From JBBDYH01 sp040901795 (GTDB lineage: Bacteria > Planctomycetota > Planctomycetia > Pirellulales > JALHPA01), in the NCBI GenBank assembly GCA_040901795.1, contig JBBDYH010000011.1, positions 1 through 51,713 on the forward strand: a DNA stretch of 51,713 nt. The letters run 5' to 3'. The first letter of the stretch is position 1. Every line of letters starts with the position of its first letter. The notes beneath the pieces were generated by a model. The model was given only the letters and a program-made list of their open reading frames with translations. It searched no databases and was not told where the DNA came from. This document shows, one piece after another, positions 23,178 through 31,277 of this stretch. The position numbers were made by a program, and so were the translations under genes.

Positions 23178-24521
23178 CTATCTCGGCTTTATCGCCTCAT
23201 ACACCAGACGCTGAAAGTCTTGACGCAGCGTGATGTGATCGTTCGGATGAACCTGCATCATCAATACACCGACCAATTGCTCCTTGGGATCGGAAAAAAA
23301 GTAGGTGCCATAGATTCCGCCCCAGGAATACGTGCCTGGAGTGGCCGGTTCCTTGGGCGCCGCAGGCGAGTCGGCATCGGATTGCTTTGTCGGTGGGGGT
23401 ACTATGCCAAAACCGTAGCCGAACTGCAGTCCGTGGGAACCGATCCACGGAGTCAAATCACCGATCTGGTTTCTAGTCATCTTTGCGACGGTTTCCTGCT
23501 TGAGCAACCGTTTTCCGTCGAGCTCACCGCCAGCCAGCAGCATCTGGCAAAAACGCACGTAGTCGGATGCCGTCGAAACTAATCCGGCGCCACCGGAAAA
23601 ATACCTGTACGGCTCCTGCAACGGCACCGTCGAGGAATAGACCAGCGGTCCAATCGTGATGCGCTCTTTGCCCACGCGGCGAATCGTGCGGTCTTCGTTG
23701 GTCGTATACAAAGCCGCCAGGCGCGAACGCTTGTCTGGGGGCAACTGGAAATGAGTGTCGCTCATTGCCAGCGGCTTGAAGATGCGCTCTTCGAAGAATC
23801 GGTCCAGCATCTGTCCCGACGCGACTTCGACGACCCGGCCCAAGACATCCGTATTGAGGCCGTACTCCCACTTCTCCCCCGACTGGAACAACAGCGGTAC
23901 GCGCCCGAGCCGCGTCACGTTGTCGCCGATGGTCCCGGGCGTCTCGATCAGCCCGTCGGAAACTTCCGCCCGCTTGAAGTGCTCGGCGACCGGCTCGCGG
24001 CCAAAAAAGCCATAGCTAATGCCCGAAGTGTGCGTAAGCAGATGATGGATCGTGATCGGGCGCTTAGCGGGCTCGAAGGTCGCACCAGCCGGCTTGCCGT
24101 TAGCTTCGATCGAAATAATGACCCGCGCATTTCCAAACTCAGGCACATACTTCGCCAGCGGATCGTCGAGTCTTAGCTTCCCCTCCTCGACCAGCATCAT
24201 CACGGCCACCGACGTGATCGGCTTGGTCATCGACGCAATGCGATAAATCGTGTCGTCGGTGATCGGTAACCGATTCTCGATGTCGCGCTGGCCGACGTTC
24301 GTGCGATATACGATCTTGCCCGCCTTGGCGACCACAGCCGAGGCCCCGGCCACTTGCTTGGCCTCGACGGACTGTTGGATCGCTCCGGCGATCTTATCCA
24401 GCCGTTCCTTGGAAAGACCGGCCGCCGCCGGATCGCCTTGCGGCAGCCCTGCGGCGAACAAGGGCCACGCAATCGCCAACACTGCAACGCACAACCAGGC
24501 TCGGCGAAGCATCGTTATCAT
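23178..24521 (-). CDS. Exported serine hydrolase, beta-lactamase/esterase EstB-like family
   Basis: A 447-residue exported protein of the beta-lactamase class C superfamily (PF00144). The signal peptide ends near residue 24. The nucleophile motif SMTK is at residues 97-100 and the catalytic Tyr220 sits in KWEYGLNTDVLG. HHLLTHTSGI and the FSGGAGLVSTASDY block are typical of EstB-like esterases and D-aminopeptidases rather than true beta-lactamases. The substrate is unknown; these enzymes are abundant in planctomycetes. It is followed by no obvious operon partner. Confidence 0.9.
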   Translation of the reverse strand: MITMLRRAWLCVAVLAIAWPLFAAGLPQGDPAAAGLSKERLDKIAGAIQQSVEAKQVAGASAVVAKAGKIVYRTNVGQRDIENRLPITDDTIYRIASMTKPITSVAVMMLVEEGKLRLDDPLAKYVPEFGNARVIISIEANGKPAGATFEPAKRPITIHHLLTHTSGISYGFFGREPVAEHFKRAEVSDGLIETPGTIGDNVTRLGRVPLLFQSGEKWEYGLNTDVLGRVVEVASGQMLDRFFEERIFKPLAMSDTHFQLPPDKRSRLAALYTTNEDRTIRRVGKERITIGPLVYSSTVPLQEPYRYFSGGAGLVSTASDYVRFCQMLLAGGELDGKRLLKQETVAKMTRNQIGDLTPWIGSHGLQFGYGFGIVPPPTKQSDADSPAAPKEPATPGTYSWGGIYGTYFFSDPKEQLVGVLMMQVHPNDHITLRQDFQRLVYEAIKPR

Positions 24522-24563
24522 GCGAGGTTCCTACGAGTTCATCTGACCGCTTCGTTGAAGCTT

Positions 24564-24594
24564 AACTCTGCGACTCTGCGACTCCGCGGTTCAA
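24564..24594. repeat. Solo terminus of the GCGGTTCAA repeat family
   Basis: Units ACTCTGCG, ACTCTGCG and ACTCCGCGGTTCAA match the right end of the cassette at 26129-26564. No left end is seen nearby. It lies between the DUF1501 gene and the serine hydrolase gene. Confidence 0.72.
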
Positions 24595-24647
24595 CCACCT
24601 CCGGTCGGGGCCTGCCCTCGTCGGTCTACGAAGCCCTCGTTAGACGC

Positions 24648-26123
24648 TCACGCCAACAGCTTCTCCACTACATTCCCAAACACGTCAGTCAACCGAAACG
24701 GCCGACCCTGAAACTGATACGTGAGCTTCGTGTGGTCTAGACCCAAACAACGCAGGATCGTCGCCTGCAGGTCATGGATGTGCACTTTATCTTCTGCGGC
24801 GTGATACCCAAGTTCGTCCGTCGTGCCGTGCGTGATCCCCGGCTTGATCCCACCCCCGGCCATCCAGATCGTAAACGCGTGCGGGTGGTGGTCGCGGCCC
24901 AAGAACTTCGAGCCGTTCCGCTCCTCATTCATTGGTGTGCGGCCAAACTCGCCGCCCCAGACGATGAGCGTCTCGTCGAGTAGCCCGCGCTGCTTGAGGT
25001 CCTTGACTAATGCTGCGCAACCTTGGTCGGTCTGCTTGCAGCGTTCGGGCAGCGACTTGATGATGTCGTCGCCGGGGTTGGTGCCGTGGCTGTCCCAGCC
25101 CCAGTGATAAAGCTGCACAAACCGCACGCCCCGCTCGACCAGCCGCCGCGCCAAGAGGCAGTTGTTGGCAAACGAAACCTTGCCTGGCTCGGTGCCATAC
25201 AGGTCATGGATATGCTTCGGCTCACTATTGATGTCCATGAGCTCCGGCACGCTGGACTGCATGCGGTACGCCATCTCGTATTGCTCGATGCGCGTCAGTG
25301 TCTCGGGGTCGCCGATCTCGCGGAGCTGCAGCTCGTTCAGTTGCTTGATGACATCCAGTGTGCGGCGTCGCTGTTGTGCGTCCATGCCCGGCGGGTTCGA
25401 GACGTACAACACCGGATCGCCTTGCGAGCGGAACTGCACGCCTTGATACACGCTCGGCAAAAACCCGCTCCCCCATAGCGACGTGCCGCCATCGGGGCCT
25501 TGCGGAGACGAAATCAGCACCACGAACCCTGGCAGGTTTTCATTTTCGCTGCCCAGGCCGTACGTGAGCCACGATCCCATGCTCGGCCGGCCAAGCTGCG
25601 CCGAGCCGGTGTTCAGGAATAGCTGCGCCGGCGCATGATTGAACTGCTCGGTGACCATCGACCGCACGATGGCGATGTCGTCCACCACTGTGGACGTGTG
25701 CGGCAGCAGGTTCGAGACCTCCGCGCCGCACTGACCGTGCTTGGTGAACTTGTGCGGCGTGCCGAGCATCTTGGGCACACCTTTGATAAACGCGAACCGC
25801 TCCTTCTTGAAGAGCGACTCCGGGCACGGCTGGCCATTGAGCTCGTTGAGCTTGGGCTTGTAATCGAACAAGTCCAACTGCGACGGCGAGCCGGCCATGT
25901 GGATGTAGATCACATGCTTGGCCTTGCCAGGAAAATGCGACGGCTTCGTGGCCAGCGGGTTTGCCGGTGGCTTGATCGCCCCGGCGTTGCCTTCCTCGGC
26001 ACGCAGCCGTCCATTCGCCAGCGCCGCCAGGGCCGCGGTTCCAATCCCCGTCGCCGAGCGCTGAAAGAAATGCCGGCGAGTAATTGATCTGAGTTGTTCG
26101 AGTTGCAGGTCCATAGAATTCAT
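24648..26123 (-). CDS. DUF1501 protein, Tat-exported (sulfatase-like fold)
   Basis: A 491-residue protein. It begins with a twin-arginine signal (TRRHFFQRSATGIGTAALAA, Arg16-Arg17). The body has DUF1501 blocks: HVIYIHMAGSPSQLDLFDYK, LPHTSTVVDDIAIVRSM, GRPSMGSWLTYGLGSE, WGGEFGRTPMNE and GRDHHPHAFTIWMAGGG. DUF1501 is related to alkaline phosphatase/sulfatase-fold proteins and is nearly always paired with a PSD1-type gene in planctomycetes. Here the pair is separated by two small genes. The ATG at 26123 directly follows the stop of the GxxExxY gene (TAAATG). The function is unknown. Confidence 0.92.
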   Translation of the reverse strand: MNSMDLQLEQLRSITRRHFFQRSATGIGTAALAALANGRLRAEEGNAGAIKPPANPLATKPSHFPGKAKHVIYIHMAGSPSQLDLFDYKPKLNELNGQPCPESLFKKERFAFIKGVPKMLGTPHKFTKHGQCGAEVSNLLPHTSTVVDDIAIVRSMVTEQFNHAPAQLFLNTGSAQLGRPSMGSWLTYGLGSENENLPGFVVLISSPQGPDGGTSLWGSGFLPSVYQGVQFRSQGDPVLYVSNPPGMDAQQRRRTLDVIKQLNELQLREIGDPETLTRIEQYEMAYRMQSSVPELMDINSEPKHIHDLYGTEPGKVSFANNCLLARRLVERGVRFVQLYHWGWDSHGTNPGDDIIKSLPERCKQTDQGCAALVKDLKQRGLLDETLIVWGGEFGRTPMNEERNGSKFLGRDHHPHAFTIWMAGGGIKPGITHGTTDELGYHAAEDKVHIHDLQATILRCLGLDHTKLTYQFQGRPFRLTDVFGNVVEKLLA

Positions 26124-26594
26124 TTAAGTTGAACCGCCGAGACGCAGAGACGCAGAGGACTCTGGAAAGTCGTTGACGATTCGCTTTATTCCCTCCTTCA
26201 GCACGCTAACATAGAAATTAATCAGTAAACCCACCCTGCGGTCGTATAGCTTCAGATAAGTGAGCAACTGCGCCTCATGCACTGGGATAATCTTTGCGAC
26301 AGTTTTCAGCTCGACAATGACAGCGTCTTCGACGACAAGATCCATTTCGTAGCCACAATCGAGGTCGATTCCTTTGTAGCGAACCGGAAGCGGAAGCTTG
26401 TACTCGAATCGTAGGCCCCGAAGATTCAACTCATGGCATAGGCATTGATGATACGCAGACTCAAGAAGTCCTGGGCCAAGCTCCCGGTGGACCTCGATCG
26501 CAGCGCCGATTATCTGTCCCGTAATTTCATTAATTCTCTGCGCCTCTGCGTCTCTGCGGTTCAAATCCCTTCTGCCAAACTCTTCCTGGCTCAT
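26124..26594 (-). CDS. GxxExxY protein (PD-(D/E)XK nuclease-like)
   Basis: A 156-residue protein with the naming motif GLLESAY (Gly42, Glu45, Tyr48). The PD-(D/E)XK-like core is EMDLVVEDAVIVELK (Asp85, Glu95, Lys97), so a nuclease-type active site is preserved. Residues 11-23 (LNRRDAEAQRINE) and the final SASLRLGGST are encoded by inverted repeats at the two edges of the gene, so it almost exactly fills an element at 26129-26564. An in-frame TTG at 26564 is the first codon of the element and could be an alternative start. The family's function is unknown. Confidence 0.88.
   Translation of the reverse strand: MSQEEFGRRDLNRRDAEAQRINEITGQIIGAAIEVHRELGPGLLESAYHQCLCHELNLRGLRFEYKLPLPVRYKGIDLDCGYEMDLVVEDAVIVELKTVAKIIPVHEAQLLTYLKLYDRRVGLLINFYVSVLKEGIKRIVNDFPESSASLRLGGST
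26129..26564. mobile_element. Candidate mobile cassette: GxxExxY gene bounded by ~29-bp inverted termini
   Basis: The left terminus at 26129-26157 starts TTGAACCGCCGAGACGCAG. The right terminus at 26536-26564 ends CTGCGTCTCTGCGGTTCAA. Aligned as inverted repeats they agree at 27 of 29 positions. Inside each are 8-base periodic GACGCAGA units. The gene spans the element. No target duplication is obvious. Solo right ends occur at 24564-24594 and 26878-26909. Confidence 0.55.
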
Positions 26595-26619
26595 GGAATC
26601 ACGCTAAACGTCGCCATTG

Positions 26620-26850
26620 CTATAGGTCATTGTAAACGTCCATCGCAGGGTCATCCCAGTCTCCGATGAAGGACTGGAATCGATTTCGCATGTCGCGCGC
26701 CTGCTCTTCGGTGATCCCTAGCGCGCGGAGATCGATCGGCCCGTTTTTCTCCAAGAACGTGACAATCACACGGCTTTCACGTGCTGTTGGTGGTTCCTCA
26801 AGCAGTTCGATCTTCCCGTCGCGGTAAATGCCTTCAACTGACGTCAACAT
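26620..26850 (-). CDS. Small antitoxin-like protein
   Basis: A 76-residue acidic protein beginning MLTSVEGIYRDGKIELLEEP and ending DWDDPAMDVYNDL. The start is a beta-hairpin 'VEGIYRDGKIEL' pattern as in the DUF104/AF2212-type antitoxins, and the C-terminal helix with acidic tail resembles tails that neutralise PIN-type toxins. No toxin gene follows; the next gene is the GxxExxY protein 25 bases on. It is either an orphan antitoxin or partnered by an unrecognised gene. It lies between the two halves of a PSD1-DUF1501 pair. Confidence 0.7.
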   Translation of the reverse strand: MLTSVEGIYRDGKIELLEEPPTARESRVIVTFLEKNGPIDLRALGITEEQARDMRNRFQSFIGDWDDPAMDVYNDL

Positions 26851-26877
26851 TGCCTACAACCTCTTGGAACTCCCTAA

Positions 26878-26909
26878 ACTCTCTGCGTCTCCGCGCCTCC
26901 GCGGTTCAA
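26878..26909. repeat. Solo terminus of the GCGGTTCAA repeat family
   Basis: AACTCTCTGCGTCTCC continuing to GCGGTTCAA at 26909 matches the right end of the 26129-26564 cassette. It lies between the PSD1 gene and the antitoxin-like gene. Confidence 0.72.
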
Positions 26910-26954
26910 ATCTCATTCCCGCGAACTCCATATCGCAGCGGCTCATCGGTCCCA

Positions 26955-29390
26955 TCACTTCGTCACCGCCTCATCTAAGTTTAGCAGCACATTGGCGACA
27001 ACGGTCCAGGCAGCCAGTTCGGCAGTGTCAAATTCATTCGCCTTCGCGCCCGCCTCGCTCTTTTCCTCTGATTGCTTTCTATCGAGTTTCCCCGCCATTG
27101 ACTCCGCCGCGTTTGCGTCTTGGCGATAATGCACCAGTTCACCTTCGTAGAGCGCCACCAGCCGCTCAACCTCCGCCGGCTGCGGCGCCCGAGACAAAAC
27201 CAACCGGACGCCAAGTGACGCCCGCGAAGCCATTTCGTCGCCGCCTTCGTTCATCATCCGCCGCGCCAGCGCCTGCGCCGCCTCCACGTACACCGGATCG
27301 TTCAACAGCGTCAGCGCCTGCAGCGGAGTATTCGTCCGCGGGCGGCGCACTACGCAAAACTCCCGGCTCGGCGCATCGAAGCTCATAAACGACGGATACG
27401 GGCTTGTTCGCTTCCAAAACGTGTACAACCCGCGGCGATATTTATCTTCGCCGCTGCTCGTCTGCCATTTCTCACTGCTGTACGGCGAATTCCAAAGCCC
27501 TTCAGGTTGCGGCGGCATGACGCTTGGTCCCCCGATCTTCCGGCTCAAGAGGCCGCTTACCGCCAGCGCCTGATCGCGCACCGCTTCCGCCGAGAGCCGC
27601 ATCCGCGGGCCACGCGCCAACAGCCGATTGTGCGGGTCGCGCTCCAACAGCTCTGGCGTCACGTTGGCCGCCTGCCGATACGTGGCCGAAAGCACAATCA
27701 GCCGCTGCAGCCGCTTCATGCTCCAGCCTTCGCGAATAAATTCTGTCGACAGCCAATCGAGCAGGTCCGGATGCATCGGCCGCTCGCCGCGCGAGCCAAA
27801 ATCCTCGCTCGTCTCCACCAATCCACGATCGAAGAACGCTTCCCACATCCGGTTCACCACCACGCGCGCGGTCAGCGGATTGTCGGGGCTGACCAACCAC
27901 CGCGCCAGCGTCAGGCGGCTGGGCGTCTCGCCCTCTGCAATATTAAGCTCGTGCAAGACCTCCGGCACGCCCGGCTCGACCTTATCGCCCTTGTTCAGGA
28001 AATTACCGCGGACGTGGACGAACGTCTCGCGCGGCTCCGGCAGCTCCTTCATCACCAGCGTCTTGGCGACCTCGCCGTTGAGCTTCTTCTTCGCCGCGGC
28101 CAACCGATCGCGTACCTCCTTCAACTCCGGCGACTTCGATTGCACCGCTTCCAGCTGGGCGATCTCGTCGAGCGGCGCCTGCTGCTCGGGCGTCGGCAGC
28201 AACAGCATGTCGCCGTCGCTGGTGCTCTTGTCGGCATTGCTGTTGAAGAACGCGAAGAACTGGTAGTACTCCTGCTGTGTGAACGGGTCGTACTTGTGCG
28301 TGTGGCACTGGGCACAGGCCAGCGTCGTTCCCAGCCACACCGTCGCCGTCGTGTTCACGCGATCCACCACCGCCGCCACGCGATACTCCTCCGGATCGAC
28401 GCCTCCTTCGGTGTTGATCATCGTATTGCGATGAAACCCCGTCGCGATCCGCTGCTCGAGCGTCGCATTCGGCAGCAGGTCGCCGGCAAGCTGCTCGATC
28501 GTGAACTGATCGAACGGCATGTCCTGGTTGAGCGCATTAATCACCCAGTCGCGATAGGGCCAGATCGTCCGCCGCGGGTCCTTTTCGAACCCGTGCGTGT
28601 CGGCATAGCGCGCCAGGTCTAGCCACGGCCGCGCCCACCGCTCGCCGTAATGCTGCGATGCCAGCAGCCGATCGACGATCTTCTCGTATGCGTCGGAAGC
28701 TTGATCGTTGACGAACGCATCGACCTCCTCAGGCGTCGGCGGCAGGCCAATCAAGTCCAACGACACCCGCCGGATCAGCCGCACTCGGTCCAATTCGGGC
28801 GAAGGGTGCAAGCCCTCCTGCAAGAGCCGCGCAAGAACAAAACTGTCAATCACATTCCTTGGCCAGCCACCCTGCTTTGCATTGTCGTCGGCAATCGGCG
28901 GCGGCTCGCGCCTCACCGGCTTTTGATACGCCCAATGCCCGCTCCCCATCACGCTTGCCGCGTCGGGCCACTTCGCCCCTTGATCAATCCAAGCCCGCAC
29001 GAACCCCACCTGCTCGGCCGTGAGCGGCTGCCCTTCGCCCTCCGGTGGCATCATCAGCTCTGGATCGACCCGCGACACCGCCATCACCAGCCGGCTTTTG
29101 TCACTTTTTCCAGGCAGAATCACCTTGCCGTTGTCCCCACCCAACAACGCCCCCTTCTTCACCTGCAAGTTCAGCCCCGCCTCTTGCATCTCAATGCCAT
29201 GACAGTTCGTACACCGCGCCAACAGCGGCTGGATGTCCTTGACGAAATCGACCTGCCGTGCGGCGGCAGGCGGCAGCTTCGTTGCAGGTTGATCGTCCGC
29301 TTGCACGGATTGCGAGCCGTGGGACAAAGCAACAGTCGCGAGAATGGCCAAGTACACCCGATGCGGATTACGAAGAAACGACCACCGCAT
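26955..29390 (-). CDS. PSD1-type planctomycete cytochrome (DUF1549/DUF1553)
   Basis: An 811-residue exported protein. The signal peptide (about residues 1-31) is followed by a PSCyt1 c-type heme motif CTNCH (Cys60, Cys63, His64). DUF1549 follows, with IRRVSLDLIGLPPTPEEVD and the second cysteine motif CAQCHTHKYDP. DUF1553 comes next, with RPMHPDLLDWLSTEFIREGW and RTNTPLQALTLLNDPVY. These proteins are abundant in planctomycetes and thought to take part in degradation of complex carbon, with no proven reaction. I choose the ATG at 29390, which starts a normal signal peptide. Its DUF1501 partner lies downstream after two inserted small genes. Confidence 0.93.
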   Translation of the reverse strand: MRWSFLRNPHRVYLAILATVALSHGSQSVQADDQPATKLPPAAARQVDFVKDIQPLLARCTNCHGIEMQEAGLNLQVKKGALLGGDNGKVILPGKSDKSRLVMAVSRVDPELMMPPEGEGQPLTAEQVGFVRAWIDQGAKWPDAASVMGSGHWAYQKPVRREPPPIADDNAKQGGWPRNVIDSFVLARLLQEGLHPSPELDRVRLIRRVSLDLIGLPPTPEEVDAFVNDQASDAYEKIVDRLLASQHYGERWARPWLDLARYADTHGFEKDPRRTIWPYRDWVINALNQDMPFDQFTIEQLAGDLLPNATLEQRIATGFHRNTMINTEGGVDPEEYRVAAVVDRVNTTATVWLGTTLACAQCHTHKYDPFTQQEYYQFFAFFNSNADKSTSDGDMLLLPTPEQQAPLDEIAQLEAVQSKSPELKEVRDRLAAAKKKLNGEVAKTLVMKELPEPRETFVHVRGNFLNKGDKVEPGVPEVLHELNIAEGETPSRLTLARWLVSPDNPLTARVVVNRMWEAFFDRGLVETSEDFGSRGERPMHPDLLDWLSTEFIREGWSMKRLQRLIVLSATYRQAANVTPELLERDPHNRLLARGPRMRLSAEAVRDQALAVSGLLSRKIGGPSVMPPQPEGLWNSPYSSEKWQTSSGEDKYRRGLYTFWKRTSPYPSFMSFDAPSREFCVVRRPRTNTPLQALTLLNDPVYVEAAQALARRMMNEGGDEMASRASLGVRLVLSRAPQPAEVERLVALYEGELVHYRQDANAAESMAGKLDRKQSEEKSEAGAKANEFDTAELAAWTVVANVLLNLDEAVTK

Positions 29391-29439
29391 GACCAAGCTC
29401 CGAGACAGGCGGGCGGAATGATGGCAGGGCAAGCCGCCA

Positions 29440-31101
29440 TTATAGCTGATTCGCTTTTTCGCTGCCTGCGGCTTTCCGCCTGTCGGCCGGCTTTTTCTTC
29501 CACGTCAACACCTGCCCGTCGGCCAGCAGCCGCTCCTTGAGCTTGTCGTAGTTCACTTCCTGGACGCCAATCTCTTCGTCGATCGCCATACACGCCGCCG
29601 TGGCAGCCGATTGGCCCAGCACCATGAACACCGGCTCCATACGGATGGACCCATAGGCGATGTGCGACGCCGACAGACATACCGGCACGAAGAGGTTCGT
29701 GCATTCGCTCGATCGGGGAACCAGTGAGCGGTACGCGATTGGATACGGCGCCGCGACGGCGACTTGGATGTCGCCTTCGTTGCGCGCGAAACCGTCCTTG
29801 ACATATCGCTGCACATTGTGCGAATCCATGTTGTAGGCGCCCAGACCGACCGAGTCCGCCGCAACTGCCGTCCAGCGGCAGTTGTGCTCGGTCATCACGT
29901 AATCGGAAATCATCCGTCGTGCCTCGCGCACGTAGAGTTGGTGCGGCCAGCCGCCGGTCTTTTGGAACTCGTCCTTCGCCAGGCCCCATTTGGCCGTCGC
30001 CGCGCGGGCTCTCGCGGGTACGCGCGGGTCGTTGACCAGGAAATACAGCATGCCCTGATGGTAGACGACATGTTCCTTGAAGATCTTTTCCCGGGTCTCG
30101 TAGTCCCCCTCGGGATAGTCGTAGTTCATGCCGATGTTGTCGCTGGAGAAGCCGCCATTGTTGTTGGTGTCGGTCTTCCGGTTGGGCATCAACTGGTTGT
30201 TGCCGAACAGATCGAAGACGCCGGCTTGCATGTAGCGCAACAGCAGCTCATAGCGCAGCGGATCGTAGCCTTCAGGCTTAGGAAACGGGATGCGGTTCTC
30301 CGGAGCGTCGGTCATGCAGATGCGAAAGTTGTAGGCCTGCACGCGCTTGTCGCCCGAACCCTCGTCGACGGGGCTGCCGCCGTGAACGCCGGGCAAAAGG
30401 CCGCTCAACGGGTCGCCCGGCTTGAGATAGGGATCGACCGGACGCAGGAACTGATGCTTGGTGGCATTCGTCGTCTGCACCCCGTTAAGCGTCTCGTTGT
30501 AGGTGCTGTTCGCCTCGCGGCCGACGTGATACGAGACCCCGGCCTTGGCCATCAGGTCGCCTTCGTACGTTGCGTCGATGAACATCCGGCCGGTGAACGT
30601 CTTGCCGCTTTCCGTCGTGATGCTCGTGATCCGCGTGCCGTCCTTCTTGACGCCGTTCTTCAGATCAAGCCGCTCGCGGCGCTCGACGGGGATTTTGAAC
30701 TCCGCCACCAGGCCGTCCATGATCTTCTCGGCGACATGCGGCTCGAAGGTCCACATCGTGTCGGGGCTGGGGGCCCGTCGCTTCTTGGCGTATTCGGTGC
30801 TCGTCTCCTGACGCCAGGCCTGGGGGTCTTGATAGTGCTTCCAGACGCGATGATAGAAGTCCCGCGCCAACCCGCCGATAGCGTCCTTATTGCCAATGTC
30901 GGTTGCGCCCAAGCCACCGGAAGTCAGGCCGCCCAAGTGCTCGCTGGGTTCGATGAGCACCACGGTTTTTCCCATCGTGCGAGCCTGAACGGCCGCGGCC
31001 ACGCCGCCCGCCGTGCCGCCGTAGACGACGACGTCGTAGTCGGCGGCGAAGGTCCATGTGGGGACACATAACAGAGCGAGGGAAAGTAGCGCGCGTCTCA
31101 T
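29440..31101 (-). CDS. Exported FAD-dependent oxidoreductase
   Basis: A 553-residue flavoprotein of the PF12831 type. A signal peptide (about residues 1-20) is followed directly by the dinucleotide-binding site DVVVYGGTAGGVAAAVQA (Gly28-Gly33) and the acidic strand end VVLIEPSEHLGGLTSGGLG. MFIDATYEGDL and the C-terminal QSAATAACMAIDEEIGVQ are family motifs. The substrate is unknown; in planctomycetes such enzymes sit among sulfatases and PSD1 genes, suggesting carbohydrate oxidation outside the cytoplasm. The ATG at 31101 gives the signal peptide; the longer frame does not. It is divergent from the sulfatase gene. Confidence 0.9.
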   Translation of the reverse strand: MRRALLSLALLCVPTWTFAADYDVVVYGGTAGGVAAAVQARTMGKTVVLIEPSEHLGGLTSGGLGATDIGNKDAIGGLARDFYHRVWKHYQDPQAWRQETSTEYAKKRRAPSPDTMWTFEPHVAEKIMDGLVAEFKIPVERRERLDLKNGVKKDGTRITSITTESGKTFTGRMFIDATYEGDLMAKAGVSYHVGREANSTYNETLNGVQTTNATKHQFLRPVDPYLKPGDPLSGLLPGVHGGSPVDEGSGDKRVQAYNFRICMTDAPENRIPFPKPEGYDPLRYELLLRYMQAGVFDLFGNNQLMPNRKTDTNNNGGFSSDNIGMNYDYPEGDYETREKIFKEHVVYHQGMLYFLVNDPRVPARARAATAKWGLAKDEFQKTGGWPHQLYVREARRMISDYVMTEHNCRWTAVAADSVGLGAYNMDSHNVQRYVKDGFARNEGDIQVAVAAPYPIAYRSLVPRSSECTNLFVPVCLSASHIAYGSIRMEPVFMVLGQSAATAACMAIDEEIGVQEVNYDKLKERLLADGQVLTWKKKPADRRKAAGSEKANQL

Positions 31102-31277
31102 AAACAGGCACCATGCGGCAAGGAGAGAATCTAGTTGCTTCGATGTTCGGTATGATAGCCGCTCGGCGAACCTGATGCACGGTTCCGCTGCGCTGGCAGC
31201 GGCTGAGCGGGATGCGCATAATGACGGACGTTTGCTGCTTTGAAGCACCCCAGGCTATTCGACCAAAGGCCCGACCG

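Noticed and set aside
26124..26909. A toxin-antitoxin pair made of the antitoxin-like gene and the GxxExxY gene
   Set aside because: The GxxExxY protein has no toxin features and is bounded by its own repeats, so the adjacency looks like separate insertions.
27507..28622. Long antisense open frame opposite the PSD1 gene (similar ones at 29764-31071, 46013-47476 and 48031-49605)
   Set aside because: These mirror strongly supported genes, show Arg/Pro/Ala/His-rich composition without domains, and are expected in high-GC coding DNA.
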